NCBI RefSeq assembly: GCF_000145275.1
Contig: NC_014393.1
Coordinates: 4,340,001 to 4,404,000, forward strand
Direction of reading: 5' to 3'
DNA from: Clostridium cellulovorans 743B
GTDB lineage: Bacteria > Bacillota > Clostridia > Clostridiales > Clostridiaceae
Length of the DNA stretch: 64,000 nt
The notes beneath the pieces were generated by a model. The model had not been told where the DNA came from and searched no databases. It saw only the letters and a program-made list of their open reading frames with translations. Each line of letters opens with the position of its first letter. Position 1 is the first letter of the stretch. A program made the position numbers and the translations under genes. Shown here piece after piece: positions 7,459-15,500 of the stretch.

Positions 7459-9120
7459 TTATTCGATTAAATATAAGCTTTTAAATTCGCTGCTAGCATA
7501 GTTATCTGTCATACCTGCTATATAATCACAAATAGTTGATAAATATGCATAATGAATTTCAAGGGTTGCTTTGATAAAAAGTTCCTCTTCATTAAGATTT
7601 TCCTTATCTTCTCTATTTATCTTAATAAGTTTATTCTCTATAAGGTTTCCAGAGTTATCTACATATATACTATCTCTTAGCTTTGCAATAATTTCATTAG
7701 CTTCAAATACATCCTCCATAGTTATTTCCAGTTTCATAAGCTTAACTAATTTATTTATTTCCTCTGGACTATTATCTATAAAATTAATATTTTTTGCTGA
7801 CAACTCCTTTGAAAGCATTATATCATAAATATTTTCAGATACTTCTCTAACCTTTGATGCAAGTCTTGTTAATATATACTCCGGCATCTGCCTTGGATTT
7901 TTATAATAAGCTTTAAACAATTCCCTTATTACATGAATCGCTTTGCCATCAAATCTACTTACGTTATAAGAATTAAGAATTTTTATTTTTATATACTTCT
8001 CTATTATCTCATTAACCTTTTGTCCTATTGGCGAAAAATCTACAATTTTTTTAGTAAACATAACCCTGTCATCTTTTAAATTAGTTATATTTTCTTTATT
8101 CTTCATAAGCGTGTCTAAAGAAAACATCGTAACATCTTTAATAAAGAAATCTATTAAGTTTCTTACTAATGTATTTATTTGATATAATTCAGTTCTTTCA
8201 AACCTGACTACTTCTATGAGTTTTTCCATAGAGGAAATTAATCCATCTAAATTTCTAGAATACATATCGTCGTCTAGGTTAATCTTATCAAATTCATCCA
8301 TTAAATAAGTAGCTACAGTTTCAAAATTTAAATTTAAATCTGTATCTCTTAATCCATCATCAAAGTCATGCTGTCTTTGGGCAATTTCATCTGCAATAGC
8401 AACAATTTGACCTTCTAAGGTAACAGCAAAATTATAGTCTAACAATTCCTTTATAAAGGATGCGTCACCTAAGAATCTATCTATATCCCAACATCCACCA
8501 CACTTTTCTTTACAAACCTTATGTCTTTTTATTCTTGTATGTTTTAATATTCCGTCCATTACTTGCCAAGTTAAATTCATGCCTTTGATTTTTTTATGCT
8601 TAACCTCTAACTGGTCAAGAATCTTTAAGGAATGAAAATTATGCTTGAAACCACCGTAATTTATCCTATATCTTATTTTTCCAGTTAAGTTATCCTTACC
8701 AGACATGATATCGTCCAAGGTTCGCTCTCCTTGGTGCCCAAAAGGAGTATGACCTATATCATGACCTAAGGCTATTGCCTCTACTAAATCTTCATTCAAA
8801 TTCATATTTCTCGCAAGGCTCCTTGCAATCTGAGAAACTTCCAAGGTATGAGTCAATCTGGTCCTGTAATGATCTCCTTTTTCGTGTGAAAAGATTTGTG
8901 CCTTATGTTCTAATCGTCTAAAAGCCCTAGAATACTTTATTCTATCTCGATCCCTTGAGAACTCATTTCTTAAAAACATGTTGTTGTATCCACTTGATTT
9001 ACCACTTGATTGCTTATTACTAAACTTAACTTTTCTGTCTGATTCTTTATCACATTGAGCATACTCTTTCATTCTTACATCTCTAAATTCAATAAGCTTC
9101 CCTATATCTAATATCCCCAT
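7459..9120 (-). CDS. dgt: Deoxyguanosinetriphosphate triphosphohydrolase-like HD protein
   Basis: 553 aa from the ATG at 9120 (MGILDIGKLIEF), with AGGGGTTG just upstream. It hydrolyses dGTP (or dNTPs) to the nucleoside and triphosphate, in the cytoplasm. The HD metal site is plain: H91 (RLTHTLEVSQIARS), H120-D121 (ALGHDIGHTPFGHQGERTLD), and a later aspartate in VAIADEIAQRQHDFDDGL. The N-terminal SRDRDRIKYSRAFRRLEHKA segment is typical of dGTPases. An extra HKVCKEKCGGCWD segment forms a CxxxCxxC cluster that could hold a metal; it is not in the best-known E. coli enzyme. The gene appears monocistronic. Confidence 0.88.
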   Translation of the reverse strand: MGILDIGKLIEFRDVRMKEYAQCDKESDRKVKFSNKQSSGKSSGYNNMFLRNEFSRDRDRIKYSRAFRRLEHKAQIFSHEKGDHYRTRLTHTLEVSQIARSLARNMNLNEDLVEAIALGHDIGHTPFGHQGERTLDDIMSGKDNLTGKIRYRINYGGFKHNFHSLKILDQLEVKHKKIKGMNLTWQVMDGILKHTRIKRHKVCKEKCGGCWDIDRFLGDASFIKELLDYNFAVTLEGQIVAIADEIAQRQHDFDDGLRDTDLNLNFETVATYLMDEFDKINLDDDMYSRNLDGLISSMEKLIEVVRFERTELYQINTLVRNLIDFFIKDVTMFSLDTLMKNKENITNLKDDRVMFTKKIVDFSPIGQKVNEIIEKYIKIKILNSYNVSRFDGKAIHVIRELFKAYYKNPRQMPEYILTRLASKVREVSENIYDIMLSKELSAKNINFIDNSPEEINKLVKLMKLEITMEDVFEANEIIAKLRDSIYVDNSGNLIENKLIKINREDKENLNEEELFIKATLEIHYAYLSTICDYIAGMTDNYASSEFKSLYLIE

Positions 9121-9255
9121 AATACAACCCCTATTTAACATTAATGTCAATTAAATAATCAATATCCAATATAAACTAGTATACTACATTTTAGTTAACA
9201 TTTCATCAAAATAGTATTTATTTTACCAATTTAAAGTAACTAGTTCAAATATAAA

Positions 9256-9288
9256 AGCTATACACCCTATGCCTAAAAGTGTATAGCT
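9256..9288 (-). terminator. Hairpin terminator after the RIC gene
   Basis: AGCTATACAC (9256-9265) pairs perfectly with GTGTATAGCT (9279-9288). Read leftward, the stem is followed by a T-rich run, as expected for an intrinsic terminator of the hemerythrin-RIC transcript that ends at 9351. The stem is nearly the same as the one after the nitroreductase gene at 10644-10674. Confidence 0.7.
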
Positions 9289-9350
9289 ACAAATCCTGAT
9301 ATAATCTATCTACATTTTTCGTATTCTTGTATACTTTACATATCTGAAAC

Positions 9351-10046
9351 TTATATATTTTTAAATAAAATATTATTCTCAAGATGGATATGCTGGAAGG
9401 TATCTATTTCTAACTCCCTTAATTTTTCATAGGTTACTTGAAAAGTTCTGCAAGCATCCTTTGGCACAATATAATGTTCTGTTACTTCTCTAAGTTCTTT
9501 TATTATATCTCCAGCTCCTGTGTGTTCATCTTCTAATTCATTTATAAGTTTTAAAACTTTTTCTCTATTTGAATCATTTCTATTTGTATCATATTCTTTT
9601 ATTATTGGAAATAAGAATTCCTCTTCCTTTACTAAATGCCCCTCTAACTCTGTTCTCAAAGTATTAAATAATTTATGAACCTTGAAAAGTTCTTCATGGT
9701 TACTACCATGAACCCTTAATATTTTAAAGGTAAGCTCACTGATTTTAGGCAATTCTTCCTTTAAATATCTATGATGCACGCTTACAATATAATCTACTAG
9801 CTTGCTTGGTTTTTCCTTCGCCCAATCTGTAAATTCCTCATTTTTTTCTTGAAATTCTTCATAAGATGCTTGAAGCAAAGTTAATATTTTATTTCCATCA
9901 AGGTTCTGTTCATCCATTGCCTCTATTAATGGTCTATTTCCTCCACAACAAAAATCAATTTTATATTTTAAAAATAAATCACTAGCTCCTGGAAAAACAG
10001 TAACAACATCTCCGATTTTATCTGACAAACTAAAGTTTCTAATCAT
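9351..10046 (-). CDS. ric: Iron-sulfur cluster repair di-iron protein (RIC/ScdA/YtfE)
   Basis: 231 aa from the ATG at 10046 (MIRNFSLSDKIGDVV), preceded by TTGGAGG. The protein repairs Fe-S clusters damaged by nitric oxide or oxidation. Residues ~1-60 are the DUF542/ScdA_N domain with its CC motif (KYKIDFCCGGNRPLIEAM). Residues ~75-230 are a hemerythrin-type bundle with the iron-binding His/Glu set (VHHRYLKEELP, HGSNHEELFKV, GHLVKEEEFLFPII, DEHTGAGDII, FQHIHLENNILF). It lies 28 bases downstream of another hemerythrin gene in the same direction, so both are likely induced together by nitrosative or oxidative stress. Confidence 0.92.
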   Translation of the reverse strand: MIRNFSLSDKIGDVVTVFPGASDLFLKYKIDFCCGGNRPLIEAMDEQNLDGNKILTLLQASYEEFQEKNEEFTDWAKEKPSKLVDYIVSVHHRYLKEELPKISELTFKILRVHGSNHEELFKVHKLFNTLRTELEGHLVKEEEFLFPIIKEYDTNRNDSNREKVLKLINELEDEHTGAGDIIKELREVTEHYIVPKDACRTFQVTYEKLRELEIDTFQHIHLENNILFKNI

Positions 10047-10074
10047 AGTTTTTTCCTCCAATTTTAATTTTTGT

Positions 10075-10491
10075 TTATAAGGCTTTGATTTTAGGATATA
10101 GATGCATATCCTCTTTAGAAATACGACTTTCTAACAACTTTAATATTTCTTTGCTCTCTTTTAAAAAACTATCGGTATCATTTAAAATTTTGTACTTTGT
10201 ATTAAACTTATTCTTATAATCACTAAAATCCCCATGAATAGTTCCCATTTCTTCACCATATTCTTTAGCCAATTTTCTTAAGTCTTCATCCTCACTTTCA
10301 ATTAATGTTGGATACAAAAATTTATCTTCTGAGTGCATATGCACATTAATTTTCCCTGCAAGAATATTTATATTTTTTACTAGAGAGTCAAGGTTTTCTT
10401 TAATATCATTAGCATTAATCCCTTCCTTAATAACTAGAAATAATTCTCTTATTTCTCCATGTTGTCTTTCTAGATTACTTATATTAGCCAT
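10075..10491 (-). CDS. Hemerythrin HHE cation-binding protein
   Basis: 138 aa, ATG at 10491 behind AGGAGGAT. It is a single hemerythrin-like bundle with ligands in RQHGEIRELF, NVHMHSEDKFLYPTL, TIHGDF and SKEDMHLYPKIKAL, fitting a di-iron site that binds O2 or NO. It has no signal peptide and acts in the cytoplasm. It is the first gene of a pair with RIC. A long palindrome at 10567-10604 sits about 75 bases upstream, just before a TATAAT -10 element, and could be the site of a stress-responsive regulator. Confidence 0.88.
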   Translation of the reverse strand: MANISNLERQHGEIRELFLVIKEGINANDIKENLDSLVKNINILAGKINVHMHSEDKFLYPTLIESEDEDLRKLAKEYGEEMGTIHGDFSDYKNKFNTKYKILNDTDSFLKESKEILKLLESRISKEDMHLYPKIKAL

Positions 10492-10566
10492 ATTCTATCC
10501 TCCTATGTATAAAATTTTTTCAATTAATTCATTGCTTTTATCTATACTTTAATTATAATCATAGCG

Positions 10567-10604
10567 AATTTTTAATATGTGATTTGAAACACATATTAAA
10601 AATT
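10567..10604. promoter_or_regulatory. 15-bp perfect palindrome upstream of the hemerythrin-ric operon
   Basis: AATTTTTAATATGTG (10567-10581) and CACATATTAAAAATT (10590-10604) are exact reverse complements eight bases apart. Read leftward, TATAAT follows at about 10551-10556, and no good -35 box is present apart from the palindrome's own arm. That layout suits an activator or repressor site at the promoter. Confidence 0.55.
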
Positions 10605-10643
10605 TAATTGAAACTTATTTTGTAGTCATAAAAAATATAAAAA

Positions 10644-10674
10644 AGCTATACCTCTAAAACAAAAGTGTATAGCT
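10644..10674 (-). terminator. Hairpin terminator after the nitroreductase gene
   Basis: AGCTATAC (10644-10651) pairs with GTATAGCT (10667-10674). Read leftward the stem runs into TTTTTTA, giving an intrinsic terminator about 80 bases past the nitroreductase stop at 10757. Confidence 0.7.
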
Positions 10675-10756
10675 CCAAATCTATATTTTTTTGTACTTAC
10701 AATTGTTATATATACGTAAAAGTATTTGTATACTTGTTTATTAATAACCTTTAATA

Positions 10757-11521
10757 TTATTTGATTTTATTGCCTACAGATGCCATATATATAACAAATT
10801 CATCTTCCCCGTCTAATCCTAACATCTCATCAATTAATTGTTGATCATAAATCCCAATAGCGCAGGTACCGCAATCAATGGACTCTGCTGCAAGATAAAG
10901 ATTTTGACATAAGTGTCCTACATCAATAAGAATCTTTTTATGAGCAGTGACATCAAATTTATATTCTGCTCTATATGGAATACAGCTCCAAGCAAATATC
11001 ACAGCACTCTTTGAAACGAAATTTTGGACAAAAGGTTGTCTAGGAGTTGCTTCATCAACTTTACTAACTAAATCTTCTACTATGTACATGAACATAAGTT
11101 TATGCTCCAAAGGAAGATACCTATAAACACCACTTACAAGTCCTTCTACTTTATTTATTATCAAGTATGTTTCAAAAGGATGACAAGCTCCTCCAGAAGG
11201 TACTCTTCTTAAAGTTCCTGTATTGTTATTTGTTACTTGATGTATTCCTTGAGTTGTCCAAAGCAGGTAAGAAAGCTCATCGATTGTGATTTTTTCTTCT
11301 GAATATTTTCTTACACTTCTCCTATCATCAAAGCAATCAAAGACATTATGTTTAATTAGGATTTCTCTATCCACCTCTGGAAGATCAATTAGTTCCTTAG
11401 TTTCATCATATTCTTTTTGAAAACTTGGGAATGGTAATCCTTTTTGTCTATCTGTTTTAATCTCATCTAGCACCTTAAAGTCTGCCTTCATAAAATCTCT
11501 ATTTTTCTTATATCTGTCCAT
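10757..11521 (-). CDS. SagB/ThcOx-type nitroreductase (FMN oxidoreductase)
   Basis: 254 aa, ATG at 11521 behind AAGGAGAT. It belongs to the nitroreductase fold, SagB/ThcOx subgroup. RRSVRKYSEEKITIDELSYL gives the N-terminal FMN-phosphate arginine motif, VPSGGACHPFETYLIINKV is the typical SAGA-type loop, and HLCQNLYLAAESIDCGTCAI is the C-terminal cofactor segment. Such free-standing copies are usually NAD(P)H-dependent reductases of unknown substrate and are not tied to peptide maturation. It has its own terminator. It is only distantly similar to the peptide-cluster SagB at 62304-63077 and is not part of that operon. Confidence 0.85.
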   Translation of the reverse strand: MDRYKKNRDFMKADFKVLDEIKTDRQKGLPFPSFQKEYDETKELIDLPEVDREILIKHNVFDCFDDRRSVRKYSEEKITIDELSYLLWTTQGIHQVTNNNTGTLRRVPSGGACHPFETYLIINKVEGLVSGVYRYLPLEHKLMFMYIVEDLVSKVDEATPRQPFVQNFVSKSAVIFAWSCIPYRAEYKFDVTAHKKILIDVGHLCQNLYLAAESIDCGTCAIGIYDQQLIDEMLGLDGEDEFVIYMASVGNKIK

Positions 11522-11676
11522 TTTTATCTCCTTAATAATCGATTTTCTTATATTTGGGTCTCTAACTTATAATAACATTCTTAGCTTATCAAGGGATTTA
11601 ATTTTATTCTGTAACAAAGGTTACAAAAGTATTTAAATTTCCATTATTCTTCTTAATCCTTAATTTGAATAACTTC

Positions 11677-11845
11677 ATTAATACTTCTGCATTATCTAAA
11701 GATACATCATTTACATAGTTGATTATCTCATAGTTTTGTGGGAAAAGTAGTGGGGTTTGTTTTCCTGGATTGCTTGGGTATTTTGATTTTTTGTACCAAT
11801 CTAAATGGTTGCCGTTGTTATCTTCACTATCCTGTCATTTGTCAT
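11677..11845 (-). pseudogene. Rhs C-terminal fragment (scrap A)
   Basis: About 170 bases closely match the full-length Rhs gene around 25436-25600 and the copies near 22000 and 17210. They encode the segment KKSKYPSNPGKQTPLLFPQN and the following YEIINYVNDVSLDNAEVL. There is no start, and the frame is cut on both sides. It marks the far left limit of the Rhs-derived material and lies just past the hairpin at 11852-11894. The stretch 11522-11676 shows nothing else. Confidence 0.85.
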
Positions 11846-11851
11846 TAAAGA

Positions 11852-11894
11852 AAAATCTTCAATAGACATTATTACATCATCTATTGAAGATTTT
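11852..11894. terminator. Cassette-end hairpin 1
   Basis: AAAATCTTCAATAGA (11852-11866) and TCTATTGAAGATTTT (11880-11894) pair perfectly over 15 bp. It lies 25 bases past the end of the leftward small gene at 11920. Related hairpins containing tCcAATAGA follow the immunity genes at 17554 and 20002, so this appears to be a recurrent cassette terminator. Confidence 0.7.
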
Positions 11895-11919
11895 CTGTGA
11901 GTTTATAAATGCACTAACT

Positions 11920-12194
11920 TTAATACAATATACTTCTTACTGGCAACTTTTCTAACTTTAACTTTATAACTTGTTGGTTAACTGTTTCTCTTAATTTTTC
12001 ATTATCTTGTATTGATTCTTTCAGATCATTAAACCACTTATCTACTCCACCTGTCCTAGCTAACATCCCTTCCTCAAAAAAGGAAGTTTCATTTTTAACA
12101 TATGTTAACACTTCGTTTATAGTTGAATCTACTCCACACCAACCAGCTCTCCAAAGTTAGGGCATAAGTCAGCTAACAAATCCAAAATTTTCAT
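11920..12194 (-). pseudogene. Frameshifted small gene after the helicase
   Basis: An ATG at 12194 reads MKILDLLADLCPNFGELVGV and hits a stop near 12128. One frame over, the sequence continues without a break as VDSTINEVLTYVKNETSFF down to a stop at 11920. A single-base change near 12125-12140 restores a protein of about 90 aa. It lies 21 bases past the helicase stop, so it was probably the third gene of that operon, or an old immunity gene. Downstream is the cassette-type hairpin at 11852-11894. No family was recognised. The 63-codon remainder has a GTG at 12111, but that start has no ribosome binding site. Confidence 0.5.
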
Positions 12195-12215
12195 CAAAAA
12201 TAATCAACTCAACTT

Positions 12216-15200
12216 TCAATTTTTTTTTGATAATATATCTTTAACTTCATTTGGAAGAATTCCCATAAAGTAATTTTCAATGTTGTCCCAAAACCATTTT
12301 GAATAATTGAGAATTCTCTCTTTTTGTGATGTTTCTGGTTGTTCCTTAGTAAACAAGAATTTAAGCATTTCTACGCTAGTGTAATGTTTAACCTGAACAT
12401 CTTTCAAAATGCTATTTTGGTAAAAATCACCTTGCTTAATAGCCCTTTCAAGTGGATATATCGAGTTCATACGTAAATAAATTTGTGGATTATTGCCACC
12501 AATAACCTGATAGCTTAACATCTTTCTTGCTTCACCAATACCTAACGCAGCAATTTTTGCATCAATATCATCGCCATGAAACCTAAAGTGGAATGACGTA
12601 ATCTCATCTACGCCAGTTACATAATTATCACTCGGATTCACGGTATTCGTTATTGAACTCATAATAAATTTTGAGAAAATATCACTATCTTGATGTATAA
12701 TGTATCTTTGATTATCAGCATTACTATTTGTACGTTCAGAAATAAACTTAATTTCTTTGATTTTTCCGAATTCAAAGGCCGAATTGATGATAGTCTGTGC
12801 AAAAGATCTAGCTTCAAACTTATCAGCAATCTTTAAGGTCTTCATAAAATGATTGCCCAAATCAATAACTGTAAACTGGCTACTAGTTATTTTTTGTTCA
12901 TTTAAAAAACTCTCAAATGATTTCAAGATTATTTTATATTGAGATAAAAGATTTTCTACTGAAATATCACTGTTAAGTGAAACCTCAACACCAGAAGTGT
13001 ACACAAATTTCTCAAACAAATTTTTATGCTGTAATTTTTCCCGCTCATCTTGATTAAATAGAGCAAATTTAAAACTTGGAAACGACATATTCTTATAGTA
13101 CTTTTCCCAAATTCCACTCAGATTTACTTGATAGACAGCCGAGTATGTGTTGCTATTAAGATCAAACTCTTTCGAGAAAAATTTACCTAATCGCGATTTG
13201 GAAAATTGAGATTCCAATTCTGGTGTCACAAAAATTAAGTCATTCCCGAAAAGACTCCTAGGACGAGCTACAAACGGTGAATATCCAAGCTTATTTGGAG
13301 ACGAGAAATCTTTTTCAATCATTAACAGTACAGTTTTAACTTTGTTATCAAGAGAATCTTCATCACGTTTATTTTGAACAAAAATGTACTTAAAGTCTTC
13401 CGGACTAATGATTAAGTTACGATTATTTCCCTTTTCTTTGTATACAGACAGCACCTTACGCATTACTTCTAGAATTTGAGTCTTTCTTATTGCTGACATA
13501 CCATGAAGCTGCTTAACTTCGTTCATATCTCGAGATAAAAAATCAATCATTCCAAATCCATGAAGAACTTTAGATTTATCACGTGCAGCACGACCAATTT
13601 CTTGAATATAGTCAACTACATTTCCAGTCGGAGCATAATGATAAACATTCGTGATATCAGGAATATCAATTCCCATACCAAAAGCCTTAGTGGCAAGCAC
13701 AAATTGAAGTTCTCCAGATTTGTATTCCGATAGCACCTCATCCTTCTCTTCCTTTTGCAAAGTACCATAGTATTTACCTGTCTTTTCTGCAATTTTAGAA
13801 TCATTCTGAGCCACAAAGTTATAGAAATCTATTAACAATCGCACAGTTGGAAAATAGAGTAACGACTTCTGCTTATTTTTCAACGCCATTTGTAAATGCT
13901 TCAAAGCAAGTGCATTTTTCGTTTTTCTATAGTCTCGACCCTCAGCATCAAGGTTCTTCTCACTACTTCTAACATTCATCAATAGTTCATCACGTCTTAC
14001 ATCACCAAAATATGAAATCGGACTTATCATATTTAAAGTATTTCTCGTGTCTAAATACATATCTTCCCTACCACCATATATGGCAGTAGCTGTGAAGGTA
14101 ACAATTGGGAATTTATATTTTCTTAGTTTCGCAAGATAAATACCCAAATACCAATAATCAGCTCTGAAGGATTTACCCCAAGTTGTCACAATATGAGCTT
14201 CATCAATAATGACTACCCCGATCTTTCTTTTACCAATCAACATTTTAATGTCACTTCTAGCCTGTAGAGTCTCTGGAGATAAATACAGTACATCCACTTC
14301 TTGATTTTGCACTCTCTCTAGAATTTTTTCTTTTTCAAACGGAGGTGTATTACCATTGATTGTTGCAGAAGAGCTCACCCCTTTACGGCGCATGTTATCA
14401 ACCTGATCATTCATCAACCCAATCAAAGGTGATATAACTAAAGTAAGCGGCTTATTTTCAATATATTTTTGTGCTAGATACAATGCTGGGACTTGGAACA
14501 TAACTGACTTACCAGCACCAGTAGAAGCTGTAATATACACGTCCCTAAACGCTTCCCCATGCATTGCTTTTTCTGCTTGAGTTACAATATCATCTATAAT
14601 TTGGGCTTGTGAGATATTTATTGTTTCTTTAGAATGACTTTCAATATTCTTATAAAAAGCTATTTCCCTATAACTGTCATATCCATAAACATCTTTTAAT
14701 ATCCTCAAGTAGCTTTCTTCATTTTGAATAACTTGTCGTCTAATTGAAAGCGTATCAAAGAATAAGTTGATATCCTTTAACTTAGAAAGAATATTAAGCC
14801 GCTCCAAGTATCTATTAGGTAAACTATCTGAGGAACCAGATAATACTAATAAAATATTGTGTTTGCTATTATCATTAAGTATTTCTGTTTCTAAGTCTAG
14901 GAAAGGAATTTCATCTTCTGAAAGTTCTATGCGTTGAATGTTATCTAGTGGATACTCAACAGAAAAATCAACCTTTGCCGGAATATCTTTATATAATTTA
15001 TATCTATTAATTTCTTCTTCAAATTCTATATAAGTTACAAAATAATTTCCGCTTTGTTTTGAATAGTCAATTTTCCCATAGAAGAATGACACATTTTCTA
15101 GTATTTTCTCCTGTTCTGGCTCAAGCTCACTATCCTCCTGATAATACAAGTAATGATAAATATCATCAACATTACATAATGTACCTCGGTAAGGAAACTG

Positions 15201-15500
15201 CTTGTCATATAAGTTATTTTCTAATACAACTACAGGCATTTTATTAATAGCCGATTTTTCCTTAAACAGTTGGTATTCCTCTATAGTCATCCACTTGTAG
15301 TCAAAATCAAATTTTCTGTTATCAATAATTTCATCTACAACTTGTTCACGAATTGTATCTAGGTTTACCTTGTCATAGTAATCAATATGAAACGAGAAAT
15401 ATTTATTTTTATATGGCATCTCAGCCACATTGAAACCTTTCAATATTATTATTGACTTTCCTACTTCACTTATAATTTCTTGAATACTATTTTCTATCAT
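12216..15500 (-). CDS. RecQ-like DEAD/DEAH-box helicase, large, defence-island type
   Basis: 1094 aa. An N-terminal ~300 residues match nothing I recognise. Then a superfamily 2 helicase core of RecQ type follows: motif I STGAGKS (~326-332), Ia LVISPLIGLMNDQ, motif II DEAH (433-436), motif III TFTATA, then FVLATKAFGMGIDIPD and motif VI QEIGRAARD (633-641). About 450 C-terminal residues also match no known domain; no RecQ-Ct zinc cysteines or HRDC domain are evident. The start overlaps the sigma-factor stop by 14 bases, so the two are translationally coupled. Unlike housekeeping RecQ (~600 aa), this is a large accessory protein. A role in phage defence or mobile-element control is inference from context. 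Confidence 0.85.
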   Translation of the reverse strand: MIENSIQEIISEVGKSIIILKGFNVAEMPYKNKYFSFHIDYYDKVNLDTIREQVVDEIIDNRKFDFDYKWMTIEEYQLFKEKSAINKMPVVVLENNLYDKQFPYRGTLCNVDDIYHYLYYQEDSELEPEQEKILENVSFFYGKIDYSKQSGNYFVTYIEFEEEINRYKLYKDIPAKVDFSVEYPLDNIQRIELSEDEIPFLDLETEILNDNSKHNILLVLSGSSDSLPNRYLERLNILSKLKDINLFFDTLSIRRQVIQNEESYLRILKDVYGYDSYREIAFYKNIESHSKETINISQAQIIDDIVTQAEKAMHGEAFRDVYITASTGAGKSVMFQVPALYLAQKYIENKPLTLVISPLIGLMNDQVDNMRRKGVSSSATINGNTPPFEKEKILERVQNQEVDVLYLSPETLQARSDIKMLIGKRKIGVVIIDEAHIVTTWGKSFRADYWYLGIYLAKLRKYKFPIVTFTATAIYGGREDMYLDTRNTLNMISPISYFGDVRRDELLMNVRSSEKNLDAEGRDYRKTKNALALKHLQMALKNKQKSLLYFPTVRLLIDFYNFVAQNDSKIAEKTGKYYGTLQKEEKDEVLSEYKSGELQFVLATKAFGMGIDIPDITNVYHYAPTGNVVDYIQEIGRAARDKSKVLHGFGMIDFLSRDMNEVKQLHGMSAIRKTQILEVMRKVLSVYKEKGNNRNLIISPEDFKYIFVQNKRDEDSLDNKVKTVLLMIEKDFSSPNKLGYSPFVARPRSLFGNDLIFVTPELESQFSKSRLGKFFSKEFDLNSNTYSAVYQVNLSGIWEKYYKNMSFPSFKFALFNQDEREKLQHKNLFEKFVYTSGVEVSLNSDISVENLLSQYKIILKSFESFLNEQKITSSQFTVIDLGNHFMKTLKIADKFEARSFAQTIINSAFEFGKIKEIKFISERTNSNADNQRYIIHQDSDIFSKFIMSSITNTVNPSDNYVTGVDEITSFHFRFHGDDIDAKIAALGIGEARKMLSYQVIGGNNPQIYLRMNSIYPLERAIKQGDFYQNSILKDVQVKHYTSVEMLKFLFTKEQPETSQKERILNYSKWFWDNIENYFMGILPNEVKDILSKKN

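Noticed and set aside
10757..11521. SagB-like gene as part of a peptide-maturation cluster
   Set aside because: It stands alone with its own terminator, with no YcaO, E1 or precursor nearby; a general nitroreductase role is more likely.
12216..15500. Housekeeping RecQ, or DpdF of the 7-deazaguanine modification system
   Set aside because: It is far longer than RecQ and lacks visible RecQ-Ct and HRDC parts; no dpdA-type or other dpd genes are nearby.
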